From assembly GCA_000696115.1 (NCBI GenBank), contig JJOH01000029.1, forward strand, positions 1 to 64,000: a DNA stretch of 64,000 bases, in the 5' to 3' direction. Each line of letters starts with the position of its first letter. Position 1 is the first letter of the stretch. The notes beneath the pieces are model-generated. The model saw only the letters and a program-made list of their open reading frames with translations, ran no database searches and was not told the DNA's origin. The translations under genes were made by a program, and so were the position numbers. Below are positions 41,932-50,616 of this stretch, in pieces. This DNA is from Streptomyces olindensis (GTDB lineage Bacteria; Actinomycetota; Actinomycetes; Streptomycetales; Streptomycetaceae).

Positions 41932-41963
41932 ACGGCCCGTACCGGAAATCCGGTACGGGCCGT
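41932..41963 (+). terminator. terminator after bcp
   Basis: ACGGCCCGTACCGG-AAAT-CCGGTACGGGCCGT is a perfect 14-bp stem with a four-base loop, 22 bases after the bcp stop, followed by TCCGTATTCCG. Confidence 0.85.
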
Positions 41964-42039
41964 TCCGTATTCCGTGCGTGACTGTCCGACTACTGGTTCG
42001 TTATTCCGTGCGGATCACGAATAGGTGATCGAGGGTCGA

Positions 42040-42696
42040 ATGACGGAGGGGCTCGTGGGGGCGAGTGCGTACACCAGGGAGCGGCTGGAGGAGGCTGCCC
42101 GGGGGGCTCGGACGTTGTCTGAGGCGTTGGGGCGGCTGGGGGTGGATCCGGGGAGTTCCACGCGGCGGTATGTCTTCGGGCGGATGAAGAGACTCGGGGT
42201 GGATGTGTCGCACTTCGAGAGGGAGGGGGTGAAGTGGACGAAGGACGTCCTTGAGCGGGCGGTCGCGGCCTCGACGAACATGTGCGAGGTACTGCGGCAT
42301 CTCGGGCTCGAGGTGGTGGGCGGACATCACACGCACATCAGCCGTCGGATCAAGGCGTACGGAATCGACACATCGCACTTCCGCGTACCGACGAGGCGCG
42401 GGAAACCCTGGCGTCCGCGGACCCCGGAGGCCTTCCTCGTCGAGCAGCCGGCCGATCGGGCCCGGCGCATTCCGAGTGACCGCCTCAAGTGGGCGATGAC
42501 GGCCTCGGGAGTTGCGGAGCGATGCGCTCTGTGCGGCACAGAGGCAGTCTGGCGGGGCCGCCCGCTTCCCCTGGAGGTCGACCACATCAACGGCCGGTGG
42601 AGGGACAACCGGATCGAGAACCTTCGATTCCTGTGCCCCAACTGCCATGCGACGACGGACAGGTACCGAGGGCGCGGCAAGGGGCGTGCCTCGTGA
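42040..42696 (+). CDS. HNH endonuclease with two N-terminal helical modules
   Basis: A 218-residue protein. Two modules (residues about 15-60 and 70-115) share the pattern ...SEALGRLGV...RMKRLGVDVSHF and ...CEVLRHLGL...RIKAYGIDTSHF, like small DNA-reading helix-turn-helix units. The HNH core is CALCGTEAVWRGRPLPLEVD then HINGRWRDNRIENLRFLCPN and CH. This is the standard form of free-standing HNH genes related to homing enzymes. GAGGG precedes ATG 42040. Its stop overlaps the GTG of the next HNH gene. Confidence 0.85.
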   Translation: MTEGLVGASAYTRERLEEAARGARTLSEALGRLGVDPGSSTRRYVFGRMKRLGVDVSHFEREGVKWTKDVLERAVAASTNMCEVLRHLGLEVVGGHHTHISRRIKAYGIDTSHFRVPTRRGKPWRPRTPEAFLVEQPADRARRIPSDRLKWAMTASGVAERCALCGTEAVWRGRPLPLEVDHINGRWRDNRIENLRFLCPNCHATTDRYRGRGKGRAS

Positions 42697-43187
42697 ACAG
42701 TCGGCAAGCACGGCCCACCCCCGAGGAACTTCGTGTCGCGGTCGCCGAATCCATCTCGCTTGCAGAGGTGCTGCGCCGCCTGGGGCGCTCGGGCAGTGGC
42801 ACGCAGCGTGCGCAGCTGCGTCAGTGGATCGCCGAGGACCAGCTCAGCACGGAGCACTTTCTGGGACAGGCCCACCAGCGCGGGAAGTCTCGCCCGGCCT
42901 CGGCCAGACGTCCTGAGGACATCCTGGTGAAGCATGCAGGCACGCGCCGTACCCGCGCGGTCGTGTTGCGCCGGGCGCTTCAGGAAGTGGGGGTACCCGA
43001 AGAGTGCGCGGACTGCGGGATCGGCCCCGAGTGGCTCGGCAAGCCCTTGACTCTGGAGGTCGATCACATCAACGGGGACCGGAGCGACGACCGGCTGGAG
43101 AATCTGCGCTTGCTGTGCCCCAACTGCCACGCCGTCACGAGCACCTGGTGTCGGGGAGGGCAGCGGCGACATAATCTCGCCCAGTAG
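42693..43187 (+). CDS. second HNH endonuclease
   Basis: A 164-residue paralogue of the preceding protein with one helical module (ESISLAEVLRRLGRSGSG, then LSTEHFLGQAHQRG) and the same HNH end: CADCGIGPEWLGKPLTLEVD, HINGDRSDDRLENLRLLCPN, CH. It starts with GTG inside the stop of the first and ends 15 bases before a tRNA gene. Whether the two act as a pair is unknown. Confidence 0.85.
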   Translation: MNSRQARPTPEELRVAVAESISLAEVLRRLGRSGSGTQRAQLRQWIAEDQLSTEHFLGQAHQRGKSRPASARRPEDILVKHAGTRRTRAVVLRRALQEVGVPEECADCGIGPEWLGKPLTLEVDHINGDRSDDRLENLRLLCPNCHAVTSTWCRGGQRRHNLAQ

Positions 43188-43202
43188 AGTAGAAACCTGC
43201 TG

Positions 43203-43278
43203 GCGCCCGTACGCCAACGGCTGAGCGGCGATCTTTAGGTGGTCGTGTCTGTCGGTTCGAATCCGACCGGGCGTACCA
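43203..43278 (+). tRNA. tRNA with Leu anticodon (TAG) but short variable arm
   Basis: A full cloverleaf of 73 nt plus encoded CCA. The acceptor is GCGCCCG/CGGGCGT (G1-T72), the D arm CGC/GCG, the anticodon stem CGATC/GGTCG with loop TTTAGGT (anticodon TAG reading CTA), and the T arm GTCGG-TTCGAAT-CCGAC is canonical. The variable region is only TGTCT. Genuine tRNA-Leu has a long variable arm, so identity as a leucine tRNA is doubtful even though the D arm is Leu-like. CTA is among the rarest codons in Streptomyces. A terminator follows. Confidence 0.8.
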
Positions 43279-43288
43279 GAGAGGGCAC

Positions 43289-43320
43289 AGCCCCGCACCT
43301 TCGATTCGAGGTGCGGGGCT
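43289..43320 (+). terminator. terminator after tRNA, shared with rdgB
   Basis: AGCCCCGCACCT and AGGTGCGGGGCT form a 12-bp perfect stem with an eight-base loop between the tRNA and convergent rdgB. Confidence 0.85.
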
Positions 43321-43327
43321 GTCCCTT

Positions 43328-43930
43328 TCAGCCCAACAGCTCCCGAACCACCGGCACCAACGCCCGGAACGCCTTCCCCCGGTGGCTGATCGCGTTCTTC
43401 TCCTGGGGGGTCAGTTCCGCGCAGGTGCGGCTTTCGCCCTCCGGCTGGAGGATCGGGTCGTAGCCGAAGCCGCCGGTGCCTGCGGGCTGGTGGCGCAGGG
43501 TGCCGCGCAGCTGTCCCTCGACCACCCGCTCCGTGCCGTCGGGCAGCGCCAGGGCCGCCGCGCAGGCGAAGTGGGCGCCGCGGTGTTCGTCGGCGATGTC
43601 CGAGAGCTGGGCGAGGAGCAGGTCCAGGTTGGCCTTGTCGTCGCCGTGGCGGCCGGACCAGCGCGCGGAGAAGATGCCGGGCGCGCCGTTGAGGACGTCG
43701 ACGCAGAGGCCGGAGTCGTCGGCGACGGCGGGCAGGCCGGTCGCCTGGGCCAGGGCGTGGGCCTTGAGCAGGGCGTTCTCGGCGAAGGTGACGCCGGTTT
43801 CCTTGACGTCGGGGATGTCGGGGTAGGCATCGGCCCCGACGAGTTCGTGCGGCAGCCCGGCTTCGGCGAGGATCGCGCGAAGCTCGGTGATCTTTCCGGC
43901 GTTACGGGTGGCGAGGATCAGGCGACTCAT
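43328..43930 (-). CDS. rdgB: XTP/dITP diphosphatase
   Basis: A 200-residue Ham1/RdgB enzyme: LILATRNAGKITELRAILAE (substrate lysine), TFAENALLKAHALAQATGLP, AVADDSGLCVDVLNGAPGIFSARWSG region, and GFGYDPILQPEG with FxYDP. It removes non-canonical purine triphosphates from the pool. It is upstream neighbour of rph in many actinobacteria; here a lipoprotein gene lies between them. The dispersed repeat sits at 43955 directly upstream of its start. Confidence 0.95.
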   Translation of the reverse strand: MSRLILATRNAGKITELRAILAEAGLPHELVGADAYPDIPDVKETGVTFAENALLKAHALAQATGLPAVADDSGLCVDVLNGAPGIFSARWSGRHGDDKANLDLLLAQLSDIADEHRGAHFACAAALALPDGTERVVEGQLRGTLRHQPAGTGGFGYDPILQPEGESRTCAELTPQEKNAISHRGKAFRALVPVVRELLG

Positions 43931-43954
43931 GGCCCCAAGGGTATGGGGCCCCGT

Positions 43955-43978
43955 CAGGGGCGCGGGGAACTGCGCGAC
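43955..43978. repeat. dispersed intergenic repeat, copy 2
   Basis: Same core (GGCGCGGGGAACTGCGCGA) as the copy at 5441-5464, here in the gap upstream of rdgB and downstream of the lipoprotein gene. Function unknown. Confidence 0.7.
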
Positions 43979-44052
43979 CAGCCCCCGCGCAACCGCACGC
44001 ACCCGCCGCCAGTCACCCGGCAGACGAGCAGCGCGGACCAGCCGGCGCGGCG

Positions 44053-44451
44053 CTACGGCGTGCAGACCTTGGTCAGTTCGCCGGCCGCGTCCGTGACGCC
44101 GCTGATGTCAGGTGTCTTGTCGCCGTTCTCGACGGCCCCCTGGACCTCGACCAGAGCCTTGCGCATGTCCTGGGTCGCCTTGTCCAGGTCGGCGTTGTCC
44201 GTCTTGTCGCCGATCTTGTCCAGGTTGTCGCCGATGGACTGGATGGACTCGTCGATCTGCGTCGGGTCGTTCGACGCGTTGTCCACGGCCTGCTGGAGTT
44301 CCGTGACGCTGTCGGCGATGGCGTCGGCGGTCTGGACGCAGTCCAGCGCCTTGTCGACGGCGGCGCAGCCGGTGGTGAGTCCGGCGGTCAGCGCGACGGC
44401 CGCCAGGGTGGCGGCGACGGCTGCGGTGCGGCGTCGGCGGCTCGCGGCCAT
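44053..44451 (-). CDS. putative lipoprotein
   Basis: A 132-residue exported protein. A basic start and hydrophobic stretch (AAVAATLAAVALTAG) lead to the lipobox LTTGC. The mature part is acidic and helical (TELQQAVDNASNDPTQIDES, LDKIGDKTDNADLDKATQDM) and may be a coiled coil. It has two further Cys residues (DCVQ and the terminal KVCTP). No family recognised. Placed between rdgB and rph on the same strand. Confidence 0.7.
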   Translation of the reverse strand: MAASRRRRTAAVAATLAAVALTAGLTTGCAAVDKALDCVQTADAIADSVTELQQAVDNASNDPTQIDESIQSIGDNLDKIGDKTDNADLDKATQDMRKALVEVQGAVENGDKTPDISGVTDAAGELTKVCTP

Positions 44452-44548
44452 GGAACGGTCCCTCTCGTTCGGTCGGGCCGGTCGGGCCCGTGTGGCTGGC
44501 CGGGCGCACAGGGATGAGCCGTGCGCCCGTACTCCTTCAGACGCGAGT

Positions 44549-44578
44549 GTGCTCGGCGCGGTTGCCCGCGCCGAGCAC
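44549..44578 (-). terminator. terminator after rph
   Basis: GTGCTCGGCGCGG-TTGC-CCGCGCCGAGCAC is a perfect 13-bp stem located 17 bases after the rph stop. Confidence 0.85.
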
Positions 44579-44595
44579 CCGTCTTGGTGCGCCCT

Positions 44596-45333
44596 TTACT
44601 TTTCGAGGACGGTATCAAGGGCGGTGCGCTGGTGGGCGGTGAGCTCGGCGCAGCCGGCGACGGCGAGGTCGAGGAGGGCGTTGAGCTCGTCGCGGGCGAA
44701 GGGTTCGGCCTCGGCGGTGCCCTGGACCTCGACGAAGCGGCCGTCGCCGGTGCAGACGACGTTCATGTCGGTCTCGGCCTTGACGTCTTCCTCGTAGCAG
44801 AGGTCGAGGAGGGGGACGCCGCCGACGATGCCGACGGAGACGGCGGAGACGGTGCCGGTGAGCGGCTGGCGGCCGGCCTTGATGAGCTTCTTGCGCTGGG
44901 CCCAGGCGACGGCGTCCGCCAGCGCCACGTAGGCGCCCGTGATGGCCGCCGTGCGCGTGCCGCCGTCGGCCTGGAGGACGTCGCAGTCGAGGACGATGGT
45001 GTTCTCGCCGAGGGCCTTGTAGTCGATGACGGCGCGCAGGGAGCGGCCGATGAGGCGGCTGATCTCGTGGGTGCGTCCGCCGATGCGGCCCTTGACGGAC
45101 TCGCGGTCGCCGCGGGTGTTGGTGGAGCGGGGCAGCATGGAGTATTCGGCGGTGACCCAGCCTTCGCCGCTGCCCTTGCGCCAGCGCGGGACGCCTTCGG
45201 TGACGGAGGCGGTGCAGAAGACCTTGGTGTCGCCGAAGGAGACGAGGACGGAGCCTTCGGCGTGCTTGCTCCAGCCGCGCTCGATGGTGATGGGGCGGAG
45301 TTGCTGGGGGGTGCGGCCGTCGATTCGAGACAT
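44596..45333 (-). CDS. rph: ribonuclease PH
   Basis: A 245-residue RNase PH: RPITIERGWSKHAEGSVLVS, YSMLPRSTNTRGDRESVKGR, EISRLIGRSLRAVIDYKALG and IVLDCDVLQADGGTRTAAIT, all family signatures. It trims tRNA 3' ends with phosphate. Length is typical. It has terminators on both sides. Confidence 0.96.
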   Translation of the reverse strand: MSRIDGRTPQQLRPITIERGWSKHAEGSVLVSFGDTKVFCTASVTEGVPRWRKGSGEGWVTAEYSMLPRSTNTRGDRESVKGRIGGRTHEISRLIGRSLRAVIDYKALGENTIVLDCDVLQADGGTRTAAITGAYVALADAVAWAQRKKLIKAGRQPLTGTVSAVSVGIVGGVPLLDLCYEEDVKAETDMNVVCTGDGRFVEVQGTAEAEPFARDELNALLDLAVAGCAELTAHQRTALDTVLEK

Positions 45334-45360
45334 GGCGCTGAGCCTATCCGTCCGTGCGGA

Positions 45361-45392
45361 ACGGGCCCCTCCCGCGGTGGGGAGGGGCCCGT
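45361..45392 (-). terminator. terminator after nagF
   Basis: ACGGGCCCCTCCC and GGGAGGGGCCCGT form a 13-bp stem around a short loop between nagF and rph, both on the minus strand. Confidence 0.8.
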
Positions 45393-45444
45393 GCAGGTGG
45401 CGTCAGGGTCCGTCAGGGGTGAAGCCCGGGACGATCCCCGCGCT

Positions 45445-45678
45445 TCACATCATGTCTTCGATCTCCGCCGCGATGGGGTCGGCGTCGGTGCCGATGACGA
45501 CCTGGATGGCGCTGCCCATCTTGACGACGCCGTGGGCGCCGGCGGCCTTGAGGGCGGTTTCGTCGACCTTGGCGGGGTCCACGACCTCGGTGCGGAGGCG
45601 GGTGATGCAGCCTTCGACCTCTTCGATGTTGTCGATGCCGCCGAGCCCGGCAACGATCTTCTCAGCCTTGGTGGCCAT
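45445..45678 (-). CDS. nagF: PTS EIIB component for N-acetylglucosamine
   Basis: A 77-residue free-standing EIIB domain of the glucose/GlcNAc family, with the phosphocysteine motif VEGCITRLRT (Cys24) and AHGVVKMGSAIQVVIGTDAD. It passes phosphate from Crr-type EIIA to the sugar carried by EIIC (NagE). In S. coelicolor the matching gene nagF lies beside nagE1-nagE2, as here. A DasR dre site lies in the divergent gap with nagE1. GGGAGAAC precedes ATG. Confidence 0.93.
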   Translation of the reverse strand: MATKAEKIVAGLGGIDNIEEVEGCITRLRTEVVDPAKVDETALKAAGAHGVVKMGSAIQVVIGTDADPIAAEIEDMM

Positions 45679-45795
45679 GTTCGTTCTCCCTGATCCGAAC
45701 CGCTTTGTCGCAGTAACCCACAGTTGGCCCATCTTCGCGAGCGGTCTCGTCGTGTGTGCCGAAGGATGGCGTCACGTTCGCGCGACCGTCGAACG

Positions 45796-45811
45796 ACTGG
45801 TCTACACCACG
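45796..45811. promoter_or_regulatory. DasR-responsive element (dre) between nagF and nagE1
   Basis: ACTGGTCTACACCACG matches the dre consensus ACTGGTCTAGACCACT at 14 of 16 positions. DasR, the GntR-type GlcNAc repressor, is known to control the nag PTS genes in Streptomyces through such sites. It sits between divergent promoters. Confidence 0.88.
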
Positions 45812-45839
45812 AGCCCGTCTCTCGACAAAGGGGACCGGA

Positions 45840-46273
45840 ATGAGTGCCGACAGTCGCGCCGGCGCCGAGGCCGCGGCCCGCCCCGCCCGCGCTCGCTGGA
45901 ACCGGCTGTTCCAAGGGTTGCAGAAGATGGGCCGCAGTTTGCAGTTGCCGATCGCGGTGCTGCCGGCGGCGGGGATCCTGAACCGGCTGGGGCAGCCGGA
46001 TGTGTTCGGGGACGACGGTCTGGGCTGGACGAACGTCTCGAAGGTGATGGTGGGCGCGGGCGGGGCGCTGCTGGACGGTTCGCTGGGGCTGCCGCTGCTG
46101 TTCTGCGTGGGCGTCGCGATCGGGATGGCGAGGAAGGCGGACGGTTCGACGGCGCTGGCGGCGGTGACCGGGTTCCTCGTGTACTTCACGGTGCTGCGGC
46201 AGTCACGCGGTTCGACCTGAGGACTCCGGGGCGGGAGCCCGCGGAGGACGTCGAGGACAGCGCCAAGGCGTGA
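45840..46273 (+). pseudogene. nagE1: nagE1, PTS EIIC gene with large internal deletion
   Basis: The first 115 codons are a normal GlcNAc EIIC start (LQLPIAVLPAAGILNRLGQ, CVGVAIGMARKADGSTALAA, LVYFTVL). Then the sequence jumps, near 46200, to RQSRGST and a stop. In the neighbouring frame it continues AVTRFDLRTPGREPAEDVED to TGA 46273, the C-terminal tail expected of the same gene. About 280 central codons, including the sugar-binding GVTEPIEF region, are missing compared with nagE2. The junction also shifts the frame. Start ATG and upstream dre are intact, so it was functional until recently. Confidence 0.88.
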
Positions 46274-46327
46274 TCGTCGCGGCGGGCGGAATTGGCGGGT
46301 TCCACTCGTTCGGCCTACCGTGCTACA

Positions 46328-46343
46328 ACTGGTCTACACCACT
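46328..46343. promoter_or_regulatory. DasR-responsive element (dre) upstream of nagE2
   Basis: ACTGGTCTACACCACT matches the consensus dre at 15 of 16 positions, about 107 bases upstream of nagE2. It is the better of the two sites here. Confidence 0.9.
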
Positions 46344-46449
46344 CCCTGGTGGAGGCCGCGCGGTGGAGACCGCGTTCCCCTTTCTTTGAGACGCCGCCGT
46401 CCCCCGTCGCATTCTTCCTGGGCGGCGCCGTGCCCCCTGGAGGAAGTTC

Positions 46450-47712
<1,263 letters not shown>

Positions 47713-47726
47713 TCCGCTGGAGCGCC

Positions 47727-47760
47727 GAAGGCCCCGGAACCGCTCGGTTCCGGGGCCTTC
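47727..47760 (+). terminator. terminator between nagE2 and MBL gene
   Basis: GAAGGCCCCGGAAC and GTTCCGGGGCCTTC form a 14-bp perfect stem with loop CGCTCG between two convergent genes. Confidence 0.88.
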
Positions 47761-47775
47761 GGGCGTCTGGATCGT

Positions 47776-48528
47776 TCAGATCTCGTACGTCTGCCGGGGT
47801 GCGGCGAGCTCCACGGGACCGTCGTAGACCTCGCGGGCGTCGTCCAGGTTGACCCGGGGGTCCGTCCACGGCGGGATGTGGGTGAGGACCAGGCGGCGGG
47901 CGCCGGCCCGGGCCGCCGTCTCCCCCGCCTCGCGGCCGTTGAGGTGCAGGTCGGGGATGTTCTCCTTGCCGTGCGTGAACGCCGCCTCGCACAGGAACAG
48001 GTCGGCGTCCCGGGCGAGTTCGTCCAGGGCCGGGGTCACGCCGGTGTCGCCGGAGTACGTGAGGACCTTGCCGTCGTGTTCGACGCGGATGCCGTACGCC
48101 TCCACGGGGTGGGCCACCCGCTCGGTGTGAACCGTGAAGGGGCCGATCTCGAAGGTGGACGGCTTGACCGTGTGGAAGTCGAAGACCTCGCTCATGGACG
48201 AGGCGGAGGGGGTGTCCGCGTAGGCGGTGGTCAGCCGGTGTTCCGTGCCCTCGGGTCCGTAGACGGGGAGCGGGTCGCAGCGGCCGCCGTCGTGGCGGTA
48301 GTAGCGCGCGACGAAGTACGCGCACATGTCGATGCAGTGGTCGGCGTGCAGGTGGCTGAGGAAGATCGCGTCGAGGTCGTAGAGACCGCAGTGGCGCTGC
48401 AGCTCGCCCAGGGCACCGTTGCCCATGTCGAGAAGCAGCCGGAAGCCGTCGGCCTCGACGAGGTAGCTCGAGCAGGCCGATTCCGCGGACGGGAACGACC
48501 CCGAGCAGCCGACGACGGTGAGCTTCAT
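47776..48528 (-). CDS. MBL fold metallo-hydrolase
   Basis: A 250-residue metallo-beta-lactamase-fold hydrolase, related to RNase Z-type and cyclic-nucleotide phosphodiesterase members: MKLTVVGCSGSFPSAESACS, then the metal motif IFLSHLHADHCIDM (HxHxDH), later VAHPVEAYGIR, LTYSGDTGVTPALDELA and VLTHIPPW. Complete zinc ligands indicate activity. Known relatives act on phosphodiesters or esters; the substrate is not determined. Confidence 0.9.
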   Translation of the reverse strand: MKLTVVGCSGSFPSAESACSSYLVEADGFRLLLDMGNGALGELQRHCGLYDLDAIFLSHLHADHCIDMCAYFVARYYRHDGGRCDPLPVYGPEGTEHRLTTAYADTPSASSMSEVFDFHTVKPSTFEIGPFTVHTERVAHPVEAYGIRVEHDGKVLTYSGDTGVTPALDELARDADLFLCEAAFTHGKENIPDLHLNGREAGETAARAGARRLVLTHIPPWTDPRVNLDDAREVYDGPVELAAPRQTYEI

Positions 48529-48740
48529 GAAGCAGAAACCTCCGCTGGCGGGATAAGTCTGATAGGGGCGTCGGGGGTCGTGCGGTTCGTCGAGCGTAAG
48601 GCGCAAAACCTCCGGTAGCTCCTCCGCCAAGGGCTGTTGTGGGCGAACTCACCTGTGCTGTCACCGGTTCGGCTGGCAGGCCCGGGGGTGATCCTCGCGA
48701 GGGGGGCGCGCTGGAGGGATGGCGCCGGTAACGTCTCAGT

Positions 48741-49187
48741 ATGGACACGTCCTGGTGGCTGGCGCTCGCCGCGGTGGTACTGCTCGCGCTCGTCGCCACG
48801 CTCGTCGACGGCTGGGGGCGCGGTCGGCGGTGGCGGGAGCGGCGGGCCGCGGTGACGGCACCGGGCACGGTGACGGGACGACCGCAGCCGGCGGAGATCT
48901 GGTGGGCGGACGTCCCCTACGAGGACGAGGCCCGCACGAAGGACCGGCCCTGCCTGGTGCTGGCGGTGCGCGGCGAGCGGGCCACCGTCGCGAAGATCAC
49001 CACCCGCTTCCGTGACGCGCGCACCGGCGTCATCCCGCTCCCCCCGGGCTCGGTAGGCGACACGCAGGGCCGCGCGAGCTTCCTCGAGACGGACGAGCTG
49101 CGCGAGGTACCGGTGTGGGGCTTCCGGCGGCGGGTCGGGGTGGTGGATCCCGCGCTGTGGGACCAGGTGCGGTACCTGGCGGGGTGA
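48741..49187 (+). CDS. membrane-anchored PemK/MazF-like protein
   Basis: A 148-residue protein: an N-terminal membrane helix (WWLALAAVVLLALVATLV) and basic loop, then the PemK/MazF SH3-like barrel with PAEIWWADVPYEDE, RPCLVLAVRGERATVAKITT and GRASFLETDELREVPVWGF. Toxins of this family cut mRNA, but no antitoxin gene is next to it, and anchoring to the membrane is unusual, so a toxin role is uncertain. It stands alone. Confidence 0.75.
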   Translation: MDTSWWLALAAVVLLALVATLVDGWGRGRRWRERRAAVTAPGTVTGRPQPAEIWWADVPYEDEARTKDRPCLVLAVRGERATVAKITTRFRDARTGVIPLPPGSVGDTQGRASFLETDELREVPVWGFRRRVGVVDPALWDQVRYLAG

Positions 49188-49195
49188 GCAGCAAA

Positions 49196-49223
49196 AAGGG
49201 CTGGGATCGCGGCCCCAGCCCTT
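49196..49223. terminator. bidirectional terminator
   Basis: AAGGGCTGGG and CCCAGCCCTT form a 10-bp stem with an A-run before and TTCTTG after it, between convergent PemK-like and cysM genes. Confidence 0.85.
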
Positions 49224-49257
49224 CTTGTCGGTTCTCGTCGTCCGCTCTCGCCGCCGG

Positions 49258-50208
49258 CTACGCCCAGAGCTGGCCCTGGAGCGTCTCGATGGCCTCCTCG
49301 GTCGTGGCCGCCGTGTAGACGCCGGTCGACAGGTACTTCCAGCCGCCGTCGGCGACGACGAACACGATGTCGGCGGGCTCCCCGGCCTTCACGGCCTTCC
49401 TGCCGACGCCGATCGCGGCGTGCAGCGCGGCGCCCGTCGAAACACCGGCGAAGATGCCCTCCTGCTGGAGCAGTTCGCGGGTACGGGTGACCGCGTCGGC
49501 CGAGCCGACCGAGAAGCGGCTGGTGAGGACGGACGCGTCGTACAGCTCGGGCACGAAGCCCTCGTCCAGGTTGCGCAGGCCGTAGACGAGGTCGTCGTAG
49601 CGCGGTTCGGCCGCGACGATCTGGATGTCCGGCTTGTGCTCGCGCAGGAAGCGGCCCACGCCCATGAGCGTGCCGGTGGTGCCGAGGCCCGCCACGAAGT
49701 GCGTGACGGAGGGCAGGTCGGCGAGGATCTCGGGGCCCGTGGTCGCGTAGTGGGCGCCCGCGTTGTCCGGGTTGCCGTACTGGTAGAGCATCACCCAGTC
49801 CGGGTGCTCCGCCGAGAGTTCCTTGGCGACGCGCACGGCGGTGTTGGAGCCGCCCGCGGCCGGGGAGGAGATGATCTCGGCGCCCCACATGGCCAGCAGG
49901 TCACGGCGTTCCTGCGAGGTGTTCTCGGGCATCACGCACACGATGCGGTAGCCCTTGAGCTTCGCCGCCATGGCCAGGGAGATGCCGGTGTTGCCCGAGG
50001 TGGGCTCCAGGATCGTGCAGCCCGGGGTGAGGCGGCCGTCCTTCTCCGCCTGCTCGATCATGTGCAGGGCCGGGCGGTCCTTGACCGAGCCGGTCGGGTT
50101 GCGGTCCTCCAGCTTCGCCCAGATGCGGACGTCGGGGGACGGCGACAGCCGCGGCAGGCGCACCAGGGGGGTGTTGCCGACCGCGGCCAGGGGTGAGTCG
50201 TAGCGCAT
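49258..50208 (-). CDS. cysM: cysteine synthase CysM, sulfur-carrier dependent
   Basis: A 316-residue PLP enzyme. The lysine binding PLP is in NPTGSVKDRPALHMIEQAE, the phosphate loop is EPTSGNTGISLAMA, and the Gly-rich GLGTTGTLMGVGRFL follows. In Mycobacterium, the mec-cysO-cysM operon uses O-phosphoserine and CysO-thiocarboxylate to make cysteine, a route resistant to oxidation. The same three genes lie here in that order, six bases apart from CysO. Confidence 0.94.
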   Translation of the reverse strand: MRYDSPLAAVGNTPLVRLPRLSPSPDVRIWAKLEDRNPTGSVKDRPALHMIEQAEKDGRLTPGCTILEPTSGNTGISLAMAAKLKGYRIVCVMPENTSQERRDLLAMWGAEIISSPAAGGSNTAVRVAKELSAEHPDWVMLYQYGNPDNAGAHYATTGPEILADLPSVTHFVAGLGTTGTLMGVGRFLREHKPDIQIVAAEPRYDDLVYGLRNLDEGFVPELYDASVLTSRFSVGSADAVTRTRELLQQEGIFAGVSTGAALHAAIGVGRKAVKAGEPADIVFVVADGGWKYLSTGVYTAATTEEAIETLQGQLWA

Positions 50209-50214
50209 CGGTGA

Positions 50215-50493
50215 TCAGACCATGCCGCCGGCCACGGCCGGCAGGATCGTGACGTTGTCGCCGTCCGACAGCTTGGTGTTGATGCCGTCGAGGAAGCGGA
50301 CGTCCTCGTCGTTCAGGTAGACGTTGACGAAGCGGCGCAGCTGGTCGCCGTCCACGATGCGGGCCTGGATGCCCGCATGCCGGGTCTCGAGGTCGGTGAA
50401 CAGCTCGGCGAGGGTGTCCCCGGTGCCCTCCACCGCCTTCTGGCCGTCGGTGTACTGGCGGAGGATGGTCGGGATGCGGACCTCGATGGCCAT
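50215..50493 (-). CDS. cysO: sulfur-carrier protein CysO (MoaD/ThiS family)
   Basis: A 92-residue ubiquitin-like carrier: VRIPTILRQYTDGQKAVEGT and VNVYLNDEDVRFLDG, ending AVAGGMV. The usual carrier must end in a bare Gly-Gly to be made into a thiocarboxylate; here Met-Val follow the pair, so they must be removed first, probably by the Mec peptidase encoded upstream. It works with CysM. Confidence 0.94.
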   Translation of the reverse strand: MAIEVRIPTILRQYTDGQKAVEGTGDTLAELFTDLETRHAGIQARIVDGDQLRRFVNVYLNDEDVRFLDGINTKLSDGDNVTILPAVAGGMV

Positions 50494-50616
50494 GGCTCAG
50501 GGCTCCTGTCGGAAGGTGTCGTCGGTTGGTGGCGCGCGGCGGCGCGGGCTTGCGTGGTCGTACGCAGAGGGAGCGTTTCGCCGCGGCTCACGGCCGTACG
50601 GCGGCAGGGTGCTGCG

